Shown one piece after another: positions 1 through 8,111 of a stretch of DNA of 64,000 nt. The stretch lies in the NCBI RefSeq assembly GCF_011682055.1, contig NZ_JAAQOM010000013.1:186001-250000 (forward strand), read 5' to 3'. The stretch's first letter is position 1; each line of letters opens with the position of its first letter. The notes beneath the pieces are model-generated. The model was given only the letters and a program-made list of their open reading frames with translations. It did not search any database and was not told the origin of the DNA. This DNA is from Telluria antibiotica (GTDB lineage: Bacteria; Pseudomonadota; Gammaproteobacteria; Burkholderiales; Burkholderiaceae_D). The position numbers and the translations under genes were made by a program.

Positions 1-265
1 TGCCCTGGCCGCTCGTCAGTTGCCCGAGGTCGCCAAAGTCCAGCTGGCTGCGTTCGGCCACGTTGCCGTTGATGGTCACGATGCGCTCGATGCCGAGCGA
101 CACCATGACGCCTTTGTCGGTGACGAATCCGCCGCGGTAGTCGTCCAGCGTGCTCGATGCCACGGCATTGTCGCTGCTGAACGGATTGTCCTCGCCGCCG
201 GCATGGCCTTGCGTCGCGATCGCAGCGCTGGCCAGCACGAGGCAAATCTGGACGGGTATTCGCAT
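1..265 (-). CDS. Secreted protein of the C39-peptidase locus, partial (C-terminus outside window)
   Basis: About 88 residues are visible; the gene runs off the left edge. It starts with a signal peptide (MRIPVQICLVLASAAIATQGHA) and then a mature segment with LDDYRGGFVTDKGVMVSLGIERIV. The start is supported by an AGGAGA-type ribosome site a few bases upstream. It lies 11 bp downstream of the C39 peptidase-like gene on the same strand, so it probably belongs to the same secretion operon. I do not know the function. My recollection is that similar 'GGF..GxxVSxGIER' proteins accompany Fap-like amyloid clusters; this needs a search. Confidence 0.7.
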   Translation of the reverse strand, partial: MRIPVQICLVLASAAIATQGHAGGEDNPFSSDNAVASSTLDDYRGGFVTDKGVMVSLGIERIVTINGNVAERSQLDFGDLGQLTSGQG

Positions 266-276
266 GGGGTCTCCTG

Positions 277-954
277 TCAAAAATCGCCCGGACCGAATTT
301 CGGCAGCGTCATCATGTCGACGCCGGTCCGGCTGACGCCTTCGGCCAGCGGCGCACGCGGGGCGGCGCGCCAGTCGAGGTCGGAATTGAATGAAGGCTTG
401 CCCGGCGCATCGTGGATGACGAACAGCAGCCGGGTAGGCCAGATGGATTCGAAATGCTCGCGCGTGATCGACCGCGTGCCGCTGGACGGATCGCCCAGCA
501 GGATGCGCCCGTCGTCCGCGCCCTTGATGACGACGAAATGGTTGTAGCCTTTTTCCGAGATCAGTACGATCGCAGGCAGCTTACTGTCGAACAGTTTCTG
601 CAACGGCACCGTAAAACCGTCGGCCTTGAAGCCGATCTTGGCGAGGTAGCGCTGCATGTCGAGCAGTGAAAACCCTTCGCGCCGGATCTTGGCCTGGTCG
701 CCGTTGTCCCACATTTCCTTGAACGCGGTCGTCTCGCTGATCGGATAGTCGTAGTGGTAGGTCAGCAGCGTGGCCAGGGCGGCCGAACCGCAGCTGAAAT
801 CGTATTGCTGGCGGGTCGTGGACGTGAAGCGCAGTTCCCGCATGCTCTTGACCGGCACGTTGAAGCGGGCGCCGCCGGGGATGGGCAGGTCGGCCGCATC
901 CGCACGGACAGCGCCCAGCAGTGCAATCAGCAGGGGCAGGGCGCCGTGTTTCAT
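277..954 (-). CDS. C39 family peptidase (FapD-like, secreted)
   Basis: This 225-aa protein has an N-terminal signal peptide ending near ADAAD and a papain-like C39 domain. The Cys-His-Asp triad of the family is intact: Cys55 in YDFSCGSAA, His139 in GYNHFVVIKG and Asp155 in LLGDPSSG. C39 domains cleave double-glycine-type leaders in bacteriocin exporters; stand-alone periplasmic versions such as FapD assist export of functional amyloid. Here there is no ABC transporter domain. The start overlaps the stop of the upstream secreted protein by 4 bases, so the two are translationally coupled. By context it probably processes or helps export the neighbouring Gly/Ala-rich protein; that role is inferred. 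Confidence 0.85.
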   Translation of the reverse strand: MKHGALPLLIALLGAVRADAADLPIPGGARFNVPVKSMRELRFTSTTRQQYDFSCGSAALATLLTYHYDYPISETTAFKEMWDNGDQAKIRREGFSLLDMQRYLAKIGFKADGFTVPLQKLFDSKLPAIVLISEKGYNHFVVIKGADDGRILLGDPSSGTRSITREHFESIWPTRLLFVIHDAPGKPSFNSDLDWRAAPRAPLAEGVSRTGVDMMTLPKFGPGDF

Positions 955-1394
955 TTGAATTGCAGGTTGACGATGGTGGCGTTCTGGATCAGGACGTTTG
1001 CGCCGCTGTTCTGGATCACCACCGGGATCCCCGACATGTTGGCGAACGATCCTGAATCGATGCTGTTCGATCCCGTGATGACGTTCACCGCGGCGTTACC
1101 GCTCACGATACCGTTCAAGTTCGCATTGTTGGTGGTCGTGACCGTGTCCGTACCGCCGCGCGAATGCTCCAGCTTGCCCAGGTCGGCGGCGGGGCCGAAT
1201 CCGAGCACGTCCGGTGCCTTTGCCGTCCGGTCCGCACCCGTAGCCGGCGCCGCCACGTCGGGCCTGACGGCCGTGGCGCCGTCCTGGGCGGGGACCCCGA
1301 TTTCCGGTCCTGCCCAGGCCGCGGATGCGCAAGCCGCAAGCACGGCGAAGCCGCACAGGCGGTTGCTGACGTTACAAAAGAGTGATGACTCCAT
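951..1394 (-). CDS. Small secreted protein sharing the C-terminal motif of its Gly/Ala-rich neighbour
   Basis: The 147-aa product has a signal peptide (to about residue 29, SAAWAGP), a low-complexity linker, and a C-terminal segment reading GSNSIDSGSF, then VVIQNSGANVLIQN and a terminal VNLQFK. The upstream 611-aa protein ends with the same pattern (GSNSVNTGTF ... VVSQNNGFSSLIQQ ... VNVQ). The two therefore look like a minor and a major subunit with one common end module. It lies 59 bp after the big gene and overlaps the C39 gene by 4 bp. A role as nucleator or minor subunit of a fibre is inference. Confidence 0.75.
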   Translation of the reverse strand: MESSLFCNVSNRLCGFAVLAACASAAWAGPEIGVPAQDGATAVRPDVAAPATGADRTAKAPDVLGFGPAADLGKLEHSRGGTDTVTTTNNANLNGIVSGNAAVNVITGSNSIDSGSFANMSGIPVVIQNSGANVLIQNATIVNLQFK

Positions 1395-1453
1395 GCTCTA
1401 TCCCCGGTTGCGTCGAAAAACCGCCGTGCCGGCTGGCACGGCGGTCAGTCACA

Positions 1454-3289
1454 TCACTTGCCGACGGCCAGGTTGCTCTGGACGTTCACGCTTTGCTGGA
1501 TCAGCGAGGAGAAGCCGTTGTTCTGGCTCACCACCATCACACCCGCAGCCGACTGGCCGACGCTGTCCATGTGGTTGGACATGTCGAACGTACCGGTATT
1601 GACGGAGTTCGAGCCGCCAGCGCCACCCGTGCCGGCGCCACCCATGCCACCCGTGCCGACGCCGGCCGTGATGCTGGACAGGTCACCGCCAGCGCCGCCC
1701 GTGCCGGTGCCGCCGGAGCCGCCTGCACCGCCTGCGCCGGCGGTCGAAGCACCAACGGATGCCGAGCCGGTGGTGGCGGCGCCGCTCGATGCGGTACCGC
1801 CTGCGGCGCCTGCGCCGCCGGTGTTGGCGGCCATGCCGCTCGCTGCACCTGCGCCGCCTGCTGCGCCCGCACCGCCGGCACCCGAGGTGGCCGTACCGGC
1901 AGCGCCGGAGCCGCCTGCACCGGACGTTGCCGTACCGGCTGCGCCGGCACCGCCTGCGCCTGCTGCACCGCCCGAATTGCCCGCAGCGTTACCGGCCGTT
2001 GCCGTCAGGGTGCCGCCCGCACCGGCAGCGCCGCCCGTTGCGGCACCGCCCGCTGCGCCGGAACCTGCCGTGTTCGAAGCGGATGCACCCGCGCCGCCCA
2101 TGCCGCCAGCCGCACCCGCTGCGCCTGCGCCGCCCGCACCGCCGGCGCCACCGCTGGCGCCTGCGCCGCCTGCGCCGCCGGTCGAGGTACCGGCAGTGGA
2201 CGTCGTGGCGCCGCCCGTGGCCGCGCCACCGGTCGGCGACGACGAGTTGGACGTTGCCACGCTTGCGCCGAGGGTAGCCGAAGACGAGGCCGTGCTGGCG
2301 CCGCTGGTCGGGCCGGAACTGTTGGTGCCGGTAGCCGTCGAACCCGCGGCGCCGCCCATGCCCGCCATGCCGCCCGCACCGCCCGTACCACCCGCTGCGC
2401 CCGCTGCGCCGGCACCGCCAGCGCCACCTGCCGCACCGGCGCCGCCTGCGCCGCCGGTCGAGGTGCCGCCGCCGCCACCTGCGCCACCCAGGCCTGCCGT
2501 CGTCGCACCGCTGGCGCCGCCTGCGCCGCCGCTCACGGGGCCAGCCTGACCGCCATTGCCGCCCGAAGCGCTGCCGCCATTGCCGCCCGCAGCACCTGCG
2601 CCGCCCGTGGCACCTGCGCCGCCGCTCGCTGCGCCTGCGCCGCCCGTGGCAGTGACGAGGCCCGTGCTGCCGCCCGTGCCGCCCATGGCGCCAGCGCCGC
2701 CTGCGCCGCTCGTTGCGCCGGTGGCCATGCCGCCTGCACCACCTGCTGCGCCCGAAGCGCTGCCCGTGGTGGCCGAACCAGCGGTGGCGCTGCCGTTGCT
2801 GGCCGAGCCGCCTGCCGCGCCAGCGCCGCCATTCGCGCCGTTCGCGTTGCCGCCCGAGCCCGTGCTGGCGGTGTTCGAGCCGCCCATGCCGGCTGCGCCT
2901 GCGCCGCCCGTGCCGGACGCGCCGTTGGCGTTACCGAAATTGGTGGCGACGTTGCCGATGTTCGTGGTGGTGTTGCCGGAGACCGACCCGTTCAGCGTGG
3001 AATTCGAGTTGGCCGACGAGGTGTTGAAGCTGTTAGTGAAGGTCGCAGTTGCCGTACCACCGTTGTTGGCGGCTGCCGAGCCAGCTGCAGACGCCGATGC
3101 GTCGCCCGTGCTGTTGTTGCTGTTGTCGGTGCTGTGATCATCCGTTGTCACGGTGCTCGTGTTCGTGCTGCTGTCGTGAGTGTTGGTCTGGGTGATAGTG
3201 GAGAGGCCGGAAGCGGTGGCGGTGTCTTGCGCTTGCGCGTTCAACGAAAATGCCAGCGCGATAGCGGTCACGAGCAAAGTCTTGTTCAT
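1454..3289 (-). CDS. Gly/Ala-rich secreted repeat protein, putative amyloid or adhesin subunit
   Basis: The 611-aa protein has a clear signal peptide (MNKTLLVTAIALAFSLNAQA), a Ser/Thr/Asn-rich segment (about residues 22-120) and then roughly 430 residues almost entirely of GGAGGAGAAG-type repeats with few charged residues. It ends in a different, non-repetitive module (about 560-611) with NMDSVGQSAAGVMVVSQNNG and SLIQQSVNVQ. That end module recurs in the next gene. A sigma-54 promoter lies 66 bp upstream, and a GAGGGG ribosome site precedes the ATG. Extreme composition makes homology assignment hard. Secreted, repetitive and paired with a C39 peptidase, it resembles functional amyloid systems in layout but not in repeat sequence. 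Confidence 0.8.
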   Translation of the reverse strand: MNKTLLVTAIALAFSLNAQAQDTATASGLSTITQTNTHDSSTNTSTVTTDDHSTDNSNNSTGDASASAAGSAAANNGGTATATFTNSFNTSSANSNSTLNGSVSGNTTTNIGNVATNFGNANGASGTGGAGAAGMGGSNTASTGSGGNANGANGGAGAAGGSASNGSATAGSATTGSASGAAGGAGGMATGATSGAGGAGAMGGTGGSTGLVTATGGAGAASGGAGATGGAGAAGGNGGSASGGNGGQAGPVSGGAGGASGATTAGLGGAGGGGGTSTGGAGGAGAAGGAGGAGAAGAAGGTGGAGGMAGMGGAAGSTATGTNSSGPTSGASTASSSATLGASVATSNSSSPTGGAATGGATTSTAGTSTGGAGGAGASGGAGGAGGAGAAGAAGGMGGAGASASNTAGSGAAGGAATGGAAGAGGTLTATAGNAAGNSGGAAGAGGAGAAGTATSGAGGSGAAGTATSGAGGAGAAGGAGAASGMAANTGGAGAAGGTASSGAATTGSASVGASTAGAGGAGGSGGTGTGGAGGDLSSITAGVGTGGMGGAGTGGAGGSNSVNTGTFDMSNHMDSVGQSAAGVMVVSQNNGFSSLIQQSVNVQSNLAVGK

Positions 3290-3354
3290 TCGAATTCCCC
3301 TCTGGGTTTGGTGGTTGGTGATGGGTCGGCCGTAACGCCGACCTCCAACCCCTT

Positions 3355-3370
3355 TGCACTTTCAGTGCCA
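3355..3370 (-). promoter_or_regulatory. Sigma-54 (-24/-12) promoter of the Gly/Ala-rich gene
   Basis: Read on the minus strand the site is TGGCACTGAAAGTGCA. The GG and GC dinucleotides are exactly 10 bases apart, as in the RpoN consensus TGGCAC-N5-TTGCA (here TGC rather than TTGC). It lies 66 bp before the start codon, leaving a leader of about 55 nt. A sigma-54 activator gene is next door. Confidence 0.8.
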
Positions 3371-3458
3371 GCCTCATGGCAGAGTTCTATAACCCCTTGT
3401 TTTTGTTGACTTTGTGCGCCTGTTCCTACAGGCGCGTCAGACGACGTCCGTCATGATT

Positions 3459-3494
3459 TACCGAAAATATCGAAAAAGTGTTTCACTTTCGGTA
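3459..3494. promoter_or_regulatory. Nested palindrome, candidate upstream activator site
   Basis: Outer arms TACCGAAA (3459-3466) and TTTCGGTA (3487-3494) are perfect inverted repeats; inside them AAAGTG and CACTTT form a second dyad. The centre is about 107 bp upstream of the -24 element, the usual distance for a sigma-54 enhancer. Binding by the adjacent regulator is inference. Confidence 0.45.
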
Positions 3495-3525
3495 CAACTG
3501 TGTAGCGCTCGGTACGGCAACACAC

Positions 3526-3552
3526 AAAAAAAAGTGGACACTTTGTCCACTT
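3526..3552 (-). terminator. Intrinsic terminator of the sigma-54 regulator
   Basis: On the minus strand a perfect 8-bp stem (AAGTGGAC / GTCCACTT) with a 5-nt loop is followed by a run of eight T. It begins 18 bp after the regulator stop codon and insulates that gene from the sigma-54 operon. Confidence 0.85.
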
Positions 3553-3569
3553 GTGCGACGCCCTTCGCA

Positions 3570-4907
<1,338 letters not shown>

Positions 4908-5320
4908 CCATCCTCCATCGGGCAGTCGGCCGGTTCACGCAGCGCGGCGGACGAACAGGAGAACCGGCACACGTACGCAAGTGTAGCGTTTTGCAAGAAA
5001 CCAGCCGTTCAGTAGCCAGTTGGCAATTTCTTATTGGCAGTTGAACTTTGGTTAACATTATGCCGGCTATCACGCTTTCGTGGCGGACGATACGAATAGT
5101 CACGGCTGAGTCGATTTGACGAACGAGCAGGGCCGCGTGCGTGCGCGGCGCGCGTGTCCATGAGGCGCGTCAGGTCACGCGGCCAATCCACCAACAAGCA
5201 GCGGCTGCGAGTTACCGACGGTTACAAGTGTGTATTTTGCCACTGCAGATGTCAAGCTTGCCATAACGCCGCGTTGCTTTCTTTGCAGTGCACAATAAAT
5301 GCAATGGGGCGGGAGTTGTG
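4908..5320. other. Intergenic region without a recognised feature
   Basis: About 410 bp between the sigma-54 regulator start and the 3' end of the U32 gene. It is AT-richer than its surroundings around 4980-5090. I see no coding region with support on either strand and no clear promoter; the regulator promoter must lie in its left part. Confidence 0.5.
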
Positions 5321-5353
5321 CGCACGCTGCCGCCCGGGCGGGAGCAGCGTGCG
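5321..5353 (-). terminator. GC-rich hairpin after the U32 gene
   Basis: Perfect 10-bp arms CGCACGCTGC (5321-5330) and GCAGCGTGCG (5344-5353) with a 13-nt loop, immediately after the stop of the minus-strand U32 gene. There is no T tract, so it may be a 3'-end stabiliser rather than a true intrinsic terminator. Confidence 0.5.
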
Positions 5354-5359
5354 GCCGCG

Positions 5360-7330
5360 TTACGCGCGCGGGCGCTGGCGGTGGAACACGAGGGGGCTGT
5401 ACGGGATGGCCGAAGGCGGCGGCGAGTTCAGAATGCCGGGTTTCATCGCGCCGATCACGTGCATCTCGCACGGCTTGCAATCGAATTTGAGCGTGTAGGT
5501 CTCGTCGCCGCTGACGAGCGTCATCGGTTCGGCGCGGACCTGGCCCTGCACGCCTTGCACGCCCTTGGCCTGTTTCGGGCACAGGTTGAACGAGAAGCGC
5601 AGGCAGTGCTTCGTGATCATCAGCGACACCTCGCCCGGTTCCTCGTGCGCCTCGTACGCGGCGGCGATCAATTGCACGCCGTGCTTGTGATAGAAGGCGC
5701 GGGCCTTCTCGTTGTACACATTGGCCAGGTAGCTGAGCTGGGTTTCCGGATACGCGGCCGGCGGTTCGACCGGTTGCGCCCGCTCCGGACGCTGCCAGGC
5801 CGCCAGCCGTGCCGCTTCCTGGGCGGCGACGGCGTCGCGGCGCAGGCCGTTGATGGCGCTGGCAGGCACGAACCAAGGCTGCGACAGCGCGACGTCGATG
5901 GCACCCGCCTCGAACATCGTGTTGCCCAGCTTGGCGACGCTCGCGCGCAGGCCGGCCAGGGCCTGCTCGGCCTGCTGGGCCGGCTGCAGCGCAAGCGCCG
6001 CCGTCGTCGCCGTCGTGATGCCGTCCTCGTCGGTGATTGTCAACCGGAGCCCGCCCGGCACGTCTTCCAGGCGCAGGTCGACGCGCACCTTGCGCTCGGA
6101 CGATTTCTTCGTCAGCGTCGCTTCCCACTGGTGGTCGCGGTTGCGGTGGATGACGGTGCCGACCTTCAGCCCCGGCAGCGAGGCGAGCGCCTCGTTCGGA
6201 AACACGCGCCAGCGCTGGCCGTCCGCGTCTTCGCCGAGCTTTTGCACGGTATTCGCCTGGATGCCCACGGTGTCGCGCTTGTGCATGTAGTTCAGGCCGT
6301 CGCCGTTCGCCATCGGGGCGTGCGTGACGAGGTCGAAGTTGTCGCCGCCGATGCGCGCGACGGTGCCCAGCTCGACACCCACGTATTTCGGTGAATCGAA
6401 GGCGCCGATCGTCTCCTGGCGGCCCTGGGCAAAATAATCCGTGTGGCCGCGGTGGAAATTCTTGTCGACGTCCGGCGTAAACATCACCTGCGTCCGGCCG
6501 CTCGACGCGCGCGCCAGTTCCGGGCGGCGCTCCAGGATCTCGTCCAGCAGCAGGCGGTAGTGCGCCGTGATGTTCTTCACATAGCCCATGTCCTTGTAGC
6601 GGCCTTCGATCTTGAGCGAACGGATGCCCGCATCGACGAGCGCTTCCAGGTTGCGGCTCTGGTCGTTGTCCTTCATCGACAGCAGGTGTTTTTCGTACGC
6701 GACGACGCGGCCCTGGCCGTCCGACAGCGTGTATGGCAGGCGGCACGCCTGCGAACAGTCGCCGCGGTTGGCGCTGCGGCCCGTGTCCGCGTGCGAGATG
6801 TAGCACTGGCCGGAGAACGCCACGCACAGCGCGCCGTGGACGAAGTATTCGAGCGGCGTGTCGACCTCGGCGCGGATGGCGCGGATCTGCTCGATGGTCA
6901 GTTCGCGCGCCAGCACCAGCTGCGAAAACCCGACCTGCGACAGGAATTTCGCCTTTTCCACCGTGCGGATGTCGCACTGGGTGCTCGCGTGCAGCTGGAT
7001 CGGCGGCAAGTCCATCTCGAACATGGCCATGTCCTGCACGATCAGCGCGTCGACGCCGGCATCGTACAGCTGGCGGATCTGCTTCTCGGCCGTCTCCAGC
7101 TCGGCATCGTGCAGGATCGTGTTCATCGTCACGAAGATGCGCGCGCGGTAGCGGCGCGCGAATTCGACGAGGCCCGCGATGTCTTCGAGCGTATTGCTGG
7201 CGTTGTGGCGTGCGCCGAATGCGGGCCCGCCGATGTAGACCGCGTCCGCGCCGTGCAGGATGGCTTCGCGGCCGATCTCGGCGGTTTTTGCGGGAGACAG
7301 CAGTTCGAGCTGGTGGGCAAGCAGTGACAT
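5360..7330 (-). CDS. rlhA: Peptidase U32 family protein, RlhA-like (23S rRNA C2501 hydroxylation)
   Basis: The 656-aa protein begins with the U32 signature region (ELLSPAKTAEIGREAILHGADAVYIGG). The family Cys cluster follows, including GDCSQACRLPY and the HGALCVAFSGQC stretch, which in U32 proteins binds an Fe-S cluster. Its length and additional C-terminal DUF3656-type region match Escherichia coli RlhA (YdcP), not the shorter YegQ/TrhP. RlhA makes 5-hydroxycytidine at 23S rRNA position 2501 using prephenate-dependent chemistry; despite the family name it is not thought to be a protease. The symbol rests on length and architecture. Confidence 0.8.
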   Translation of the reverse strand: MSLLAHQLELLSPAKTAEIGREAILHGADAVYIGGPAFGARHNASNTLEDIAGLVEFARRYRARIFVTMNTILHDAELETAEKQIRQLYDAGVDALIVQDMAMFEMDLPPIQLHASTQCDIRTVEKAKFLSQVGFSQLVLARELTIEQIRAIRAEVDTPLEYFVHGALCVAFSGQCYISHADTGRSANRGDCSQACRLPYTLSDGQGRVVAYEKHLLSMKDNDQSRNLEALVDAGIRSLKIEGRYKDMGYVKNITAHYRLLLDEILERRPELARASSGRTQVMFTPDVDKNFHRGHTDYFAQGRQETIGAFDSPKYVGVELGTVARIGGDNFDLVTHAPMANGDGLNYMHKRDTVGIQANTVQKLGEDADGQRWRVFPNEALASLPGLKVGTVIHRNRDHQWEATLTKKSSERKVRVDLRLEDVPGGLRLTITDEDGITTATTAALALQPAQQAEQALAGLRASVAKLGNTMFEAGAIDVALSQPWFVPASAINGLRRDAVAAQEAARLAAWQRPERAQPVEPPAAYPETQLSYLANVYNEKARAFYHKHGVQLIAAAYEAHEEPGEVSLMITKHCLRFSFNLCPKQAKGVQGVQGQVRAEPMTLVSGDETYTLKFDCKPCEMHVIGAMKPGILNSPPPSAIPYSPLVFHRQRPRA

Positions 7331-7382
7331 GGCGATTTCCTGGAAAACAAGGCGGAAATTATAGCCAGATCAAGGGTTTATG

Positions 7383-8009
7383 TCACCGCTCGGTGCACGG
7401 TTCCCGGTTCAGTACGCGTTCGACGGCCGCCCGCAACGCGGCCGGCGTGACCGGCTTCGGGAGCACGGGTACGTCGTCCGGCACGCCCAGAGAGCGGACC
7501 GCCGCAGGGTCCTGGCCCGTGATCACGACGATGGCCATGTCGCGGTACCCGTCGCTCGCCCGCAAGGTGCGGATCAGGCGCGGGCCGTCCACGCCAGGCA
7601 TGCCGAGGTCGCCGATCAGGAGTTGCGGCCGCGTCTCGCCGATCCGGAGCAGCGCCTCGAAGCCGTTGGCGGCCAGCACGACGTCCTGTGGCAGGCCCAG
7701 GCCGGACGTCGCCGCCTCGTACAGCGCCAGCATCGCGCCGTCGTCGTCGACGAGCAGCGCCTTGTGGCGCACGGGCGCGGCGCGGTCGCGCATCGCCTGC
7801 TGGCGCCGCTCGACGTGGCGTTCGATCGACGCCAGCGCGATGCGCCGGTGTCCGCCGGCCGTTTTCCAGGCGGACAGGAGGCCGCTCTCGACCCACAGCT
7901 GCACCGTTCGGTGCGACACGCCCAGCAATGCGGCGGCCTGCCGGGTGGAGCAATAGGCGGCCGCGTCGAAACCGTGTTCCGGCGAGGCGGGACTGGATGG
8001 CGATGTCAT
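7383..8009 (-). CDS. Fused excisionase/MerR-type HTH and response regulator receiver
   Basis: The 208-aa protein has a N-terminal helix-turn-helix (about 18-65: YCSTRQAAALLGVSHRTVQLW ending in TAGGHRRI), the signature of excisionase/MerR-like DNA-binding domains. It is followed by a receiver domain (about 82-200) with the acidic pocket LLVDDD, phospho-acceptor Asp in LIGDLGMPG and the conserved Lys in LPKPVT. This order (HTH first, receiver last) is the reverse of most response regulators. No cognate kinase is adjacent. A perfect 11-bp inverted repeat flanks its leader and is a candidate operator. Confidence 0.85.
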   Translation of the reverse strand: MTSPSSPASPEHGFDAAAYCSTRQAAALLGVSHRTVQLWVESGLLSAWKTAGGHRRIALASIERHVERRQQAMRDRAAPVRHKALLVDDDGAMLALYEAATSGLGLPQDVVLAANGFEALLRIGETRPQLLIGDLGMPGVDGPRLIRTLRASDGYRDMAIVVITGQDPAAVRSLGVPDDVPVLPKPVTPAALRAAVERVLNREPCTER

Positions 8010-8010
8010 G

Positions 8011-8077
8011 GCTGTCGTATGGATGGATTCTGTTGATGCACACAGGAATCTATCAAATAATCACAACATACGACAGC
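8011..8077. promoter_or_regulatory. 11-bp inverted repeat flanking the HTH-receiver gene leader
   Basis: GCTGTCGTATG (8011-8021) and CATACGACAGC (8067-8077) are perfect reverse complements 45 bp apart. The proximal arm touches the start codon at 8009. They may be two half-operators for autoregulation, or an mRNA stem that hides the translation start. Confidence 0.55.
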
Positions 8078-8111
8078 AATATTTACTAATCGATACCTCG
8101 AGGGGGGGTAG

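Noticed and set aside
1382..3409. 675-codon plus-strand frame rich in Ala/Arg/Thr/Cys
   Set aside because: It mirrors the Gly/Ala repeat gene; repeats keep all frames open. The minus strand has signal peptide, ribosome site and sigma-54 promoter.
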